Shown here: piece by piece, positions 14,023-20,279 of the stretch
Position numbering within the stretch: position 1 is the first letter of the stretch
How the letters are laid out: every line of letters starts with the position of its first letter
IMG/VR virus record: IMGVR_UViG_3300034073_004173
Coordinates: 1-23,689 of that record
Strand: one strand, 5' to 3'
Origin: a virus
DNA length: 23,689 nt
The notes under the pieces: generated by a model
What the model saw: only the letters and a program-made list of their open reading frames with translations
Told to the model about the DNA's origin: nothing
The model's database searches: none
Made by a program: the position numbers and the translations under genes

Positions 14023-14200
14023 CGTAGTGTGGGTAGCAAAAGAGTTTTTCAATGCGTTCAAGCTCAATCTCAAACTGTTCAGCTATGCAAAACGGTTGAC
14101 AATTATGAGCTTCGGCTAGCTCGCTTAACTGAAAACACGTTACTTCACGAAGCTTTTCAAGAATAAAACAACGTAAGGCGCGTTTATGCACTAGCTTCAT
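14015..14200 (-). CDS. Small hypothetical protein
   Basis: A 61-residue protein, basic at the N-terminus (MKLVHKRALRCFILEKLREV) and acidic toward the C-terminus, with four Cys residues. A helix-turn-helix-like stretch (CFQLSELAEAHNCQPFCIAE, residues 22-41) could bind DNA, but the pattern is weak. The ATG overlaps the upstream stop by ATGA. Confidence 0.55.
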   Translation of the reverse strand: MKLVHKRALRCFILEKLREVTCFQLSELAEAHNCQPFCIAEQFEIELERIEKLFCYPHYDD

Positions 14201-14535
14201 TCGGGCAGCGCCTCCAGTGCGCGGCGGATGGTGTCGGTGATCTCGGGTAAGTAGTGCGCGTCGCGCTCAATGGTGCCCAGCATTTGCAAGGCAATACTGT
14301 TCAACGTTTGAGGCTTGGGGCGGCGAGCGGCGCGGAGAGCTGGCACTGCCTCGTGGACCACCCCGACGGGATCGGCCATAAGCCACTCACAGCACTTCTC
14401 CAGCTCAGTGTCGGCGCCCCATTGGGCACCAGCTTGGTAGGCGAGGTGAAGTCGCTCCAACCAGGTGAGCTTTGGCTCATCGCAAAGTTCCTGCACTAGC
14501 TCTGGCGGTGGGGTGATGTTGTTGCTGTCAGTCAT
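14197..14535 (-). CDS. PPPEL-type cyanobacterial small protein, copy B
   Basis: A 112-residue protein: MTDSNNITPPPELVQELCDE..., then AYQAGAQWGADTELEKCCEW, LRAARRPKPQTLNSIALQML and IRRALEALPE. It is clearly paralogous to the next upstream gene over its whole length. This family (TPPPEL start, QWGAD-x-EL-x-CC core, RRPKP hinge, RRALE end) is abundant as multi-copy genes in marine Synechococcus/Prochlorococcus and their phages. Its function is unknown. The ATG at 14535 overlaps the paralogue's stop region. Confidence 0.72.
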   Translation of the reverse strand: MTDSNNITPPPELVQELCDEPKLTWLERLHLAYQAGAQWGADTELEKCCEWLMADPVGVVHEAVPALRAARRPKPQTLNSIALQMLGTIERDAHYLPEITDTIRRALEALPE

Positions 14536-14869
14536 CGATTTGCTCCAAGGCGCGGCGGACAACGTTGGCAACATCTGCCGACAGGCGATCATCAGCAACA
14601 GCAGTGTCGATGGCCAGCAGCGCCTGCTCCTTCAAGGACGGCGGCTTGGGGCGTCTGGCAGCGCGGAGGTCGGAGGGACCAGCCATGAAATCGCGGTCCA
14701 TCAGCTCACAGCACGCCTCCAGCTCCTGGTCGGCGCCCCATTGGGCGGCCTTTTCTGAAACGTATTGCATCCACGCCACAGGATCATGAAGGTCAATTCG
14801 CTGCGCTTGCTGAGCCCATAACCGACGCAACTCAGGCGGTGGGGTGACGGGGCTTTGATGGTTGGTCAT
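14528..14869 (-). CDS. PPPEL-type cyanobacterial small protein, copy A
   Basis: A 113-residue protein: MTNHQSPVTPPPELRRLWAQ..., EKAAQWGADQELEACCELMD, DLRAARRPKPPSLKEQALLA and VVRRALEQIDD. It has the same architecture as the following gene: a Pro-rich start, a Trp/Cys core and a C-terminal helix after the RRPKP hinge. The start at 14869 is set by the ATGA overlap with the upstream membrane mini-gene and an AGGA-like sequence before it. Confidence 0.72.
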   Translation of the reverse strand: MTNHQSPVTPPPELRRLWAQQAQRIDLHDPVAWMQYVSEKAAQWGADQELEACCELMDRDFMAGPSDLRAARRPKPPSLKEQALLAIDTAVADDRLSADVANVVRRALEQIDD

Positions 14870-15021
14870 GGAAGAATCCTGCTGGCAACAAAAATCAACA
14901 AAGCGCAGACGCTCCAATAGAGCGCTGCAATAAACCAAATGTCATGAGGCATGGGCATGGCATGGCCGAGGACTTCGTCATGGTACACCAGCGTCAACCA
15001 TGCTCTTTCCCATTGTGCCAT
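14866..15021 (-). CDS. Small membrane protein heading the leftward small-gene operon
   Basis: A 51-residue protein, MAQWERAWLTLVYHDEVLGH..., with one membrane helix at about residues 28-47 (IWFIAALYWSVCALLIFVAS) and a short ILP tail. It ends in an ATGA overlap with the PPPEL copy A gene. The frame is continuous and the hydrophobic block coherent, so I regard it as a real first gene of the operon. Its ATG is preceded by TTAAAAA. Confidence 0.58.
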   Translation of the reverse strand: MAQWERAWLTLVYHDEVLGHAMPMPHDIWFIAALYWSVCALLIFVASRILP

Positions 15022-15342
15022 TTTTTAACTGGCACACTGCCCTATTGACTTTTCAATTTATCCCTTTACCCTCGTCCGTAAGGGCGTTCCTTCGCGCATC
15101 TACGCGCCTAGGGACGCCCGCTCGACGACGCGCAGAGCTAGACCACTGGCCCTGCGGCGCTTCTTCTGGAAAGGGACGATGGAAGGGAATAGTTGGATTC
15201 TCGATAAGCGTCGTTTATTGAGAATTCTGATAAGCTCCCTTCGTTAGAGCGCGTACGAGCAGGCGAGCCCCCAGGCGAGCTTATTCATAGCGCTCTTCTC
15301 AACAATCTTCTCTTAAACTACAAAGGCTTTTTTACTGGCACA
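15022..15342. promoter_or_regulatory. Divergent intergenic region with hairpins and repeats
   Basis: No gene is seen in these 321 bases between a leftward and a rightward operon, so both promoters should lie here. Visible structures are a near-perfect stem TTCTCGATAA/TTATTGAGAA (15199-15225), a direct repeat AGGCGAGC (two copies at about 15262-15282), and GAGCGC...GCGCTC arms (about 15247-15296). There is also a repeated block, TTTTTTA(A)CTGGCACA, at the left edge (15021-15036) and again just before the right-hand ATG (about 15328-15342). No tRNA fold was found. Confidence 0.45.
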
Positions 15343-15579
15343 ATGCCTAAGCCTCCTCTCGCTCCTGACAAGCTTCCCACGCTCGATCACCAAGGCATCA
15401 CAATTGAAGCCATTCATCACCACGGCTTCTCCATGCCTGACAGGGGGCCTGCACCACGATCGCGCATGCTTTACGGGGCCCGCAACCCTGAAGATGGTGA
15501 GCGCCATTGGCGCAGCAGTTATGACGAAATTGTCTCTCTCATCAATCGCAACTTTGTCGCAAGCGGAGAGGCCTTATGA
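15343..15579 (+). CDS. Small hypothetical protein
   Basis: A 78-residue protein, MPKPPLAPDKLPTLDHQGIT..., Pro and His rich at the start, with MLYGARNPEDGERHWRSSYD in the middle and a helical end. The ATG follows the repeated TTTTTTACTGGCACA block. Its TGA overlaps the next ATG (ATGA). No family is recognised. Confidence 0.62.
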   Translation: MPKPPLAPDKLPTLDHQGITIEAIHHHGFSMPDRGPAPRSRMLYGARNPEDGERHWRSSYDEIVSLINRNFVASGEAL

Positions 15580-15653
15580 CAGTATTGACACTAGCTTTCT
15601 TGGCTGTCATAATTTGCTCGATCATCATCTTGCTTAACGAGACAGGCTTATGA
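15576..15653 (+). CDS. 25-residue membrane micropeptide
   Basis: MTVLTLAFLAVIICSIIILL plus NETGL: almost entirely one hydrophobic helix. Both its start and its stop are ATGA overlaps with the flanking genes, which would be an odd coincidence for a random frame. It is below normal gene-finder limits. A membrane micropeptide with lysis, exclusion or regulatory effect is possible; the function is unknown. Confidence 0.5.
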   Translation: MTVLTLAFLAVIICSIIILLNETGL

Positions 15654-15967
15654 TTTCGCAAGAAATGCTCGATCTTTTGAAAGAGCTAGAAACAATTAAA
15701 ACCAATCAAAAAGCTCTTTCAGCTCGTGAAGAACAATGTAAGGCAGACATCTTCGAGCTAATGCGCGAGGAAGGTTCTGAAAGCTGCGACAGCCCTTATG
15801 GCACCATTCGCATTCAACGACGTTCCGAGAAGGACTATGGGAATGAAATAAGGAACATGGAAATTGCCCTTAAAGAAGCCCAAAAGCTGGCTGATGACAT
15901 GGGAGATTTTTCCATCCTGTCAGTTAAAGAGAGCCTTGTCTTCACCCTTCCGAAAGAAGTGTTTTGA
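15650..15967 (+). CDS. Coiled-coil phage protein (Gp157-like layout)
   Basis: A 105-residue protein: an N-terminal coiled coil (MISQEMLDLLKELETIKTNQ to about residue 42), then SPYGTIRIQRRSEKDYGNEI, and a second helix ending in SVKESLVFTLPKEVF. A long helix, then a short beta segment containing YG-x-[IF], resembles siphovirus Gp157-type proteins, but the match is loose. It overlaps the micropeptide stop. Confidence 0.62.
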   Translation: MISQEMLDLLKELETIKTNQKALSAREEQCKADIFELMREEGSESCDSPYGTIRIQRRSEKDYGNEIRNMEIALKEAQKLADDMGDFSILSVKESLVFTLPKEVF

Positions 15968-15969
15968 CA

Positions 15970-16119
15970 ATGAACAAAGAAGAAGTGGCTGCAATGATTG
16001 ATGCTAAAATCAAAAGCCATGAAATTAGGATTGGTTTAATTAGTGGCATTATTGGCTTGCTTTGCTTTGGAAGCATTGTTGCAGCCCTTCTTTTTCTTTA
16101 CTATTTAGTTGCACAATGA
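15970..16119 (+). CDS. Small single-pass membrane protein
   Basis: A 49-residue protein: charged amphipathic N-terminus (MNKEEVAAMIDAKIKSHEIR) and one long membrane helix (residues ~21-47, GLISGIIGLLCFGSIVAALL). The start is two bases after the upstream stop and the end overlaps the next gene by ATGA. The layout resembles small holins or membrane anchors; it is far from the lysin cassette, so the role is open. Confidence 0.62.
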   Translation: MNKEEVAAMIDAKIKSHEIRIGLISGIIGLLCFGSIVAALLFLYYLVAQ

Positions 16120-16292
16120 GCGCCCCCTTTGATCCTTCCCCATCGCTTTCTAAAGAAGAATGGAAAGAAATGAAAAGTTTGCTTCATGCCATCACTTTCT
16201 CTCCATCGTCCGTGGTGCCGCAAAAGCTTGAACGCTTTTCAGCTTTGTTCGCTAGAAGCCTAATAGGCAAAGGAAATGCGCCTTTAGAATAG
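16116..16292 (+). CDS. Small hypothetical protein
   Basis: A 58-residue protein, MSAPFDPSPSLSKEEWKEMK..., with a Pro/Ser-rich start and two amphipathic helices. The ATG overlaps the upstream stop (ATGA); a longer TTG-started frame over the membrane gene is rejected. It directly precedes the terminase-small-subunit-like gene by 19 bases. Confidence 0.6.
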   Translation: MSAPFDPSPSLSKEEWKEMKSLLHAITFSPSSVVPQKLERFSALFARSLIGKGNAPLE

Positions 16293-16311
16293 AGGCCAAT
16301 AAAGAACGACC

Positions 16312-17055
16312 ATGCCTCTTCCCGAGATTTCTTTTGCTTCCAAAGAAGAGCAGTTGCAATATGCAACGAAGGTGCTCGTTGAAGCAGGATTCACGCCAGA
16401 GCAAATCGACCGCATTCGCAATAAAGTGGGACTAGGGCCTGGCAAAATCCCCTACGACAAAGATCTCACGGGACAGAGGCGCTACATGGTGCAGGAGCTG
16501 CTTGCGGCTCGCATGAGCAATAAGCAAATTGCCGAGGCCTTGCTCTTATCAAAAGAAACCGTAAGTTCCGACCGCATTCATAACCGTCAAATCTGGACTC
16601 ATGAAATCTTGAAGAGCCAGGATACTTGGCGGGCACGGCTAGTCCAAGAACAAGACGAACTAAAGAACAAGGCTCTGGAATCGTTCGAGCAAAGCAAGCG
16701 CAAGAAAGTCACCACTTACAACGAAGCCAAAGACGAAACCATTGTGCGCATTGAAGAAACTGCTGGAGAGAGTGGTTTCCTGGGCGTTGCACGCAGTTGC
16801 CTGGAGCAGCAAGCCAAGCTCATCGGCCTGTTCGACATCAAGCCTCAAACGGCAGAGAAGAGCGGCTACAAGAACTTCCTTGATACGCTCACCAAGGAAG
16901 TTAAAAAGATTCGCGAAGCCGAAAACAATTCGCAAGTGAGGGCGTCTGCCATTGATGCAGAGGCTGTAGAAGCTGAGCCTGAGTTTGATGACGATGGAGA
17001 GCCAACGGGCACCAGTAGGCCGCTCTTGGCCGCGCCAGAAGACGATGAGCCCTAA
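16312..17055 (+). CDS. Terminase small subunit-like DNA-binding protein
   Basis: A 247-residue protein. A helix-turn-helix at residues ~60-92 (QELLAARMSNKQIAEALLLS then KETVSSDRIHNR) is followed by a helical region with WRARLVQEQDELKNKALESF and GFLGVARSCLEQQAKLIGLF, then an acidic, low-complexity tail. The order HTH, W-x-A-R helices and an AKLIGL block matches phage small terminase subunits, which recognise packaging sites and recruit the large subunit. No large terminase follows in the window, so a transcription-regulator alternative cannot be excluded. It begins after a run of four small genes on the same strand. Confidence 0.6.
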   Translation: MPLPEISFASKEEQLQYATKVLVEAGFTPEQIDRIRNKVGLGPGKIPYDKDLTGQRRYMVQELLAARMSNKQIAEALLLSKETVSSDRIHNRQIWTHEILKSQDTWRARLVQEQDELKNKALESFEQSKRKKVTTYNEAKDETIVRIEETAGESGFLGVARSCLEQQAKLIGLFDIKPQTAEKSGYKNFLDTLTKEVKKIREAENNSQVRASAIDAEAVEAEPEFDDDGEPTGTSRPLLAAPEDDEP

Positions 17056-17088
17056 CATTCCCTTCCCATTGTTTCTTAAGCTTCATAG

Positions 17089-17103
17089 GGCTTGACAATG
17101 GCT
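17089..17103 (+). promoter_or_regulatory. GGCTTGACRAWGGCT element (copy 1)
   Basis: GGCTTGACAATGGCT at about 17088-17102 lies 39 bases before the ATG at 17141. A near-identical GGCTTGACGAAGGCT occurs at about 18114-18128, 48 bases before the ATG at 18176. The TTGAC core suggests -35 elements, although the -10 boxes are not clean at standard spacing. Confidence 0.3.
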
Positions 17104-17140
17104 TCGCTTGTCGTCAGGCTAGTGTTGTTGCTTTTCTTCC

Positions 17141-17605
17141 ATGGATTTTTCGCTTGGTTCTGTTGGCGATTTCTTGCGCAAAGCGCAGGGCGCAAAGGCT
17201 AAGCAGCGGGAAGCCATCAACGAACACCTCGAGCCTTTCCTGGACGATCCCTCCACTTATGCCATGCCCCCCGCCATGGCAGCAGCCTTGGAAGATTTGT
17301 ATGAGCAGTTTGGTGATGAAGCCTTGAAACAAGTGGGCATGGTGGCCATTGGTAAATGGGCCTCCACTCATCAAGAAATGCTTGAAGAGCATTTGGCTAA
17401 CGATGGCTATGCAGAAGCCATGCTTACCATGAACGACTTATCAAAAATCACCACTGCCCTTCGCATTCTTGCGGACATTGGCTCGTTTGGTGGAGACGAA
17501 GACTATCGAAACGCGCTGAAGAAGCAAATCAATCAGGCAGTGCTTGAACAAATTGAAGAGAGCGGCCGTAGCGTAGAAGACATTTTCAACGGAGGGGAAT
17601 CATGA
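17141..17605 (+). CDS. Hypothetical protein following the terminase-like gene
   Basis: A 154-residue acidic helical protein, MDFSLGSVGDFLRKAQGAKA..., with LEPFLDDPSTYAMPPAMAAA and QVGMVAIGKWASTHQEMLEE; it ends SGRSVEDIFNGGES. The ATG follows CTTTTCTTCC without a Shine-Dalgarno sequence. Position after a terminase-like gene suggests a packaging or head-assembly helper, which is inference only. It overlaps the next gene by ATGA. Confidence 0.65.
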   Translation: MDFSLGSVGDFLRKAQGAKAKQREAINEHLEPFLDDPSTYAMPPAMAAALEDLYEQFGDEALKQVGMVAIGKWASTHQEMLEEHLANDGYAEAMLTMNDLSKITTALRILADIGSFGGDEDYRNALKKQINQAVLEQIEESGRSVEDIFNGGES

Positions 17606-17742
17606 GCTGGCTAGGCCCTTATAAGATTATTTTTGAGAACGGTTTGCAATTGTGCCTCTTGGCCTATAACGAAAATCAGGCTCGGCTGCTTGCTTATGAG
17701 ACAGTTCCCCTTCCCATTGCTTTTGTTGTTGCTTTGCTTTGA
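17602..17742 (+). CDS. Small hypothetical protein
   Basis: A 46-residue protein, MSWLGPYKIIFENGLQLCLL..., then AYNENQARLLAYETVPLPI and a hydrophobic end (AFVVALL). The ATGA overlap with the upstream gene and a stop just before the next ATG support it. The YKIIFENGLQLCLLAYNE-x-QAR block looks like a conserved beta-alpha mini-domain. It is too short for standard gene finders; function unknown. Confidence 0.6.
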   Translation: MSWLGPYKIIFENGLQLCLLAYNENQARLLAYETVPLPIAFVVALL

Positions 17743-17744
17743 CG

Positions 17745-18098
17745 ATGACCTCCTCAGCCCCTGCGCTAATCATGCCTCCCATGGTCACCATTTGCATTCC
17801 GCCCATCTTGAAGCAAGAAGCTGAGTATGTGGCAGCAGAAGAACCGTTGGTGCATCCCGCGTGGAAGAAGATGGCCCAGCAAGGGCGCCATTTCGTTCTG
17901 CGCACGTCTGAACTAAGCGACGTGGAGGAACTGGCCGATTGGGCATCGAGCTGGCTGGAAGAGCCTCTTGAACCATTGAACAAAGCTAAGCGGCAGGCTT
18001 TCCAAAATGTGATCGTCAGGGCAGGGAGACATGTGGTGTTGAGGCCGGTAGGCAAGGGAAGAATGCTGGCGATGGCATGGAAAACCAACGATAAGTAG
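17745..18098 (+). CDS. Hypothetical protein
   Basis: A 117-residue protein: hydrophobic, Pro/Met-rich N-terminus (MTSSAPALIMPPMVTICIPP), then HPAWKKMAQQGRHFVLRTSE, ELADWASSWLEEPLEPLNKA and a basic end (RAGRHVVLRPVGKGRMLAMA). The ATG at 17745 is chosen; a TTG two codons upstream is the alternative. RHFVLRTSE and RHVVLRPVG look like an internal beta repeat. No family is recognised. Confidence 0.62.
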   Translation: MTSSAPALIMPPMVTICIPPILKQEAEYVAAEEPLVHPAWKKMAQQGRHFVLRTSELSDVEELADWASSWLEEPLEPLNKAKRQAFQNVIVRAGRHVVLRPVGKGRMLAMAWKTNDK

Positions 18099-18113
18099 CG
18101 CTAATCGCCAGAA

Positions 18114-18128
18114 GGCTTGACGAAGGCT
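18114..18128 (+). promoter_or_regulatory. GGCTTGACRAWGGCT element (copy 2)
   Basis: GGCTTGACGAAGGCT, 13 of 15 identical to the element near 17088, again shortly upstream of a gene that starts with a pyrimidine-rich leader. Possible -35 or activator site. Confidence 0.3.
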
Positions 18129-18175
18129 CGAGAGCAGCGGCACACTAAGCAGGCGATCAATCCACTTTCCTTCCC

Positions 18176-18508
18176 ATGGCAACCATCTACCGCGACTCGC
18201 TTGGCACTTCTGCTTTCACCAAGAGCAATGCTCTGGTGATGAACGGCAATCACCCTGTCGTTGCATGGAGCTTTCGCATTAAAGACCTTGAAGAATGGCT
18301 CATTACATTAGAAGAGACCATGCTTCACGAGGAAAATATGGCCAACCGTCTTGTGATGGAAAGGCTCTTTTTCAGCCTCAAAGGAGCCCATTCCAAGCAC
18401 AAGCAACAGCACGATGAAATTCAAACTGAAGCTCCGTCCGAAGATGATCTTATGGCTTACCTTGAAGCTTATGCAGTGGCAATCAGCAGCGAACCCTACC
18501 AATACTGA
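18176..18508 (+). CDS. Hypothetical protein
   Basis: A 110-residue protein, MATIYRDSLGTSAFTKSNAL..., with VVAWSFRIKDLEEWLITLEE and a Met-rich helix (MLHEENMANRLVMERLFFSL). A charged linker is followed by an acidic helix ending EPYQY. The ATG follows CTTTCCTTCCC without a Shine-Dalgarno sequence. No family is recognised. Confidence 0.65.
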   Translation: MATIYRDSLGTSAFTKSNALVMNGNHPVVAWSFRIKDLEEWLITLEETMLHEENMANRLVMERLFFSLKGAHSKHKQQHDEIQTEAPSEDDLMAYLEAYAVAISSEPYQY

Positions 18509-18611
18509 CAAACAGGGAGCGGCCCTGCGCAATGATGATGACTATGATGACTGGGAAGTAGGCATGGAGCCCATACCAGGAGACACTTCTTGGATCAGCG
18601 TCAATCACTAG
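18471..18611 (+). CDS. Possible overlapping small acidic protein
   Basis: A 46-residue frame, MQWQSAANPTNTDKQGAALR then NDDDYDDWEVGMEPIPGDTS and WISVNH. It overlaps the end of the 18176 gene by 38 bases in another frame and stops exactly at a strong terminator. The C-terminal half, beyond the overlap, has sensible acidic/aromatic composition, while the start is uncertain (ATGs at 18414 and 18444 also exist). Confidence 0.4.
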   Translation: MQWQSAANPTNTDKQGAALRNDDDYDDWEVGMEPIPGDTSWISVNH

Positions 18612-18632
18612 CGCCCTTAAGGGGCGCTTTTT
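18610..18632 (+). terminator. Intrinsic terminator
   Basis: AGCGCCC-TTAAG-GGGCGCT (18610-18628) followed by TTTT. It closes the rightward block that starts near 15343. Confidence 0.78.
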
Positions 18633-18660
18633 AATGCAAGGAGCTAAGCCTCCCACAAAG

Positions 18661-18688
18661 CAATAGAAAAGGGGAGCTTTCGCTCCCC
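18661..18688 (-). terminator. Second hairpin, terminator-like on the minus strand
   Basis: GGGGAGC-TTTC-GCTCCCC at 18671-18688. On the minus strand it is followed by TTTTCTATTG, so it would stop leftward transcription. No leftward gene is evident to its right, so it may block antisense readthrough, or it may act on the plus strand as a tandem hairpin with the preceding terminator. Confidence 0.5.
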
Positions 18689-18968
18689 CTTCCCGCTGCT
18701 TAAGCTTCCGATGCTCCATTGTCCCTCAACAAAGGGGAACAGTGCCCTACAGGCCCATGCATTGCCTTGGTGGTTCTCGCGAAGTCACCCACTGTTCTGA
18801 AGCGTCCACCCTTACGGCGTCAACGACGGAGCTTTCGCTCAGGACCAACTCAAGCTTGCAAAGCATAGCACCTTGACTGGGCCCCGGCACAAGGTCTTGA
18901 CGACTTTGGTACAGTAAGGGCTGCCAGGAGGCGACTCCCTGGTCCCTGCTACTTACTTTCTTTTCCTG
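18689..18968. other. Non-coding leader region before the RlpA-like gene
   Basis: There is no convincing gene. A 39-codon frame (about 18757-18876) has no recognisable character. TTGACG occurs at about 18897 with TACAGT too close for a -10, and CCAGG/CCTGG arms lie near 18920-18938. The region probably carries the promoter and 5' leader of the secreted-protein gene. Confidence 0.35.
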
Positions 18969-19331
18969 ATGCTTTTTCGTTTTCTCTCTGCTGCTTCCGT
19001 TGCCCTTGGTGCTTTGGTACCATTTGCTGCGGAGGCTGGATCGTCGTGCGGCTCGGTTTCGCACTATGGCATTGGTGATGGCTATCACGGCCAAAGAGCC
19101 GCTGATGGCAGTCGCTTTGATGCCTACGGCCTCACAGTTGCCTCTCCATCGCTTCCTCTCGGCACCCGCTTGCGCGTGGTGAATCCAGCCAATGGGAAGT
19201 CAGTGATGGTGAGGGTGACCGACCGAGGTCCTTGGTATGGCGATCGCATTCTTGACCTTTCTTACGGTGCTTTTGCTCGCGTGGCCAATCCCTCACAAGG
19301 AGTTGCACGACTCTGCTACGCCAGGGCATGA
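18969..19331 (+). CDS. RlpA-like double-psi beta-barrel secreted protein
   Basis: A 120-residue protein with a signal peptide (residues 1-23, MLFRFLSAASVALGALVPFA then AEA) and a complete DPBB domain: VSHYGIGDGYHGQRAADGSR, LTVASPSLPLGTRLRVVNPA, MVRVTDRGPWYGDRILDLSY and a final Cys. RlpA-type barrels cut naked glycan strands in peptidoglycan, and the DRGP...R-x-LDLS motifs are present. No SPOR domain is attached. In a phage this could help lysis, entry or septal-wall weakening. It has its own leader and terminator, as an independently controlled moron-like gene. The only GCGATCGC (HIP1) of the window lies inside it (19240-19247), hinting at cyanobacterial ancestry. Confidence 0.85.
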   Translation: MLFRFLSAASVALGALVPFAAEAGSSCGSVSHYGIGDGYHGQRAADGSRFDAYGLTVASPSLPLGTRLRVVNPANGKSVMVRVTDRGPWYGDRILDLSYGAFARVANPSQGVARLCYARA

Positions 19332-19353
19332 TGCCGAAGAACGAGAATCCACG

Positions 19354-19381
19354 AGCGCCCCGCAAGGGGCGCTTTTCTTTT
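19354..19381 (+). terminator. Intrinsic terminator after the RlpA-like gene
   Basis: AGCGCCCC-GCAA-GGGGCGCT (19354-19373) followed by TTTCTTTT. It has an 8-bp perfect stem with a GNRA-type loop. Confidence 0.85.
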
Positions 19382-19467
19382 GCCGGCTGGCCTTGTATTG
19401 CAAAAAGCAACAAAGGCTCAATGGGGGCGGGCTGGCTCGGTATTGTGAGCTGGTTCGCCTCTTTTCC

Positions 19468-19650
19468 ATGCAGTCCTTCTTTGCTTTTGCTGCGCTTTCT
19501 GGCATGCTCACTGTTCTGGCCTGGTCCTATGTGACCCATCCCCAGCAGCCAGACAATCAGCAAGCCTACTCCAAATGCATAGAGCACCATCCTCAACAGT
19601 ACTGTCGCTTTGAGCACTTGCCCAGCACTATTACCCATAAGCAGCGCTAA
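19468..19650 (+). CDS. Small membrane-anchored or exported protein
   Basis: A 60-residue protein: MQSFFAFAALSGMLTVLAWS (signal anchor), then a hydrophilic His/Gln-rich part with Cys35 and Cys44 (SKCIEHHPQQYCRFEHLPST). The ATG follows CTCTTTTCC. The stop overlaps a following ATG (TAATG), as in coupled genes. Two Cys about nine apart in the external part could form a disulfide. No family recognised. Confidence 0.6.
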   Translation: MQSFFAFAALSGMLTVLAWSYVTHPQQPDNQQAYSKCIEHHPQQYCRFEHLPSTITHKQR

Positions 19651-19730
19651 TGGCCCAGGGGCTTCACAAAAGGCCTCGGACCAGCGATCATGGTCACCAA
19701 GGGCGCGAGCCCACCTTTCCCTTCCCTCCA

Positions 19731-20009
19731 ATGGACAAAACCAGCATCATTAAGCAGTTCGTTTTCGAGGCTGGCAGCAGCATCATCAGCGTGCAGTTTG
19801 TCAAGGCTGATGGCGCCGTGCGCAAGCTTCAGTTCAACCCTCGCGACTCGCAAGAAATCAAGGGCACGGGCCATGCTCTCAAGAAGCCCTCGATCATCCG
19901 CTGCCGCGATTTCGCCATCGCCCGCAAGGAAGGGCAAGGAGCCTGGCGTTCGTTTGATTGCGAGCGCGTGACCAGCATCAAGGCCAATGGTAAGGAGCTG
20001 GTGTTCTAA
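19731..20009 (+). CDS. WYL_2/Sm-like SH3-barrel protein (DUF2693 type)
   Basis: A 92-residue protein, MDKTSIIKQFVFEAGSSIIS..., then VQFVKADGAVRKLQFNPRDS, IIRCRDFAIARKE and AWRSFDCERVTSIKANGKEL. The FVKADG-x-RKL start, WRSFD-x-x-RV-x-SIKANG end and size fit the phage WYL_2 Sm-like barrel family, whose role is unknown. The start at 19731 follows CCCTTCCCTCC. An in-frame ATG at 19650, overlapping the upstream stop, would add 27 low-complexity residues that resemble translated leader sequence, so the shorter form is preferred. Confidence 0.7.
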   Translation: MDKTSIIKQFVFEAGSSIISVQFVKADGAVRKLQFNPRDSQEIKGTGHALKKPSIIRCRDFAIARKEGQGAWRSFDCERVTSIKANGKELVF

Positions 20010-20011
20010 TC

Positions 20012-20194
20012 ATGGCAGTTCTTGATCGCGACAACTTCTGGAGCCTATGGGCACTGTCGGACATGGCATGGACCATGCTCGACTCCAGCCCTGACAGGCA
20101 AGCCCTAGAACGACAAGCCAGAAGCCTCAAGGCCGTGTTCATCACCAAAACGTTCATGGTGGTACAGGGCACGCAGAGCCCAGGCCGTTTGTAA
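20012..20194 (+). CDS. Small hypothetical protein
   Basis: A 60-residue protein, MAVLDRDNFWSLWALSDMAW..., with a Trp-rich first helix and a basic second helix (RQALERQARSLKAVFITKTF). The start is two bases after the upstream TAA in the repeated junction TAATCATG. Function unknown. Confidence 0.6.
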   Translation: MAVLDRDNFWSLWALSDMAWTMLDSSPDRQALERQARSLKAVFITKTFMVVQGTQSPGRL

Positions 20195-20279
20195 ACAATT
20201 GTTGCGGAGGGACTGGCCAGGCCCCTCCTGCCTGTACATTACTGTCACAGGGCCGCGAGGTCCACCTTCCTTTCCTCCC
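20195..20279. promoter_or_regulatory. Intergenic leader with hairpin and AACAATTGTT palindrome
   Basis: This holds AACAATTGTT near 20194-20203 and a GGAGGG/CCCTCC hairpin at 20206-20228 with an inner CTGGCCAGG. It ends in the pyrimidine tract CCTTCCTTTCCTCCC directly before the ATG at 20280. No T-run follows the hairpin. Confidence 0.35.

Noticed and set aside
15060-15300. A tRNA gene in the G+C-rich divergent intergenic region
   Set aside because: No T-loop GTTCRA motif with a matching acceptor stem could be found on either strand.
18757-18876. 39-codon plus-strand frame before the RlpA-like gene
   Set aside because: Ser/Thr-rich with no fold pattern, no coupling to neighbours and no leader signal.
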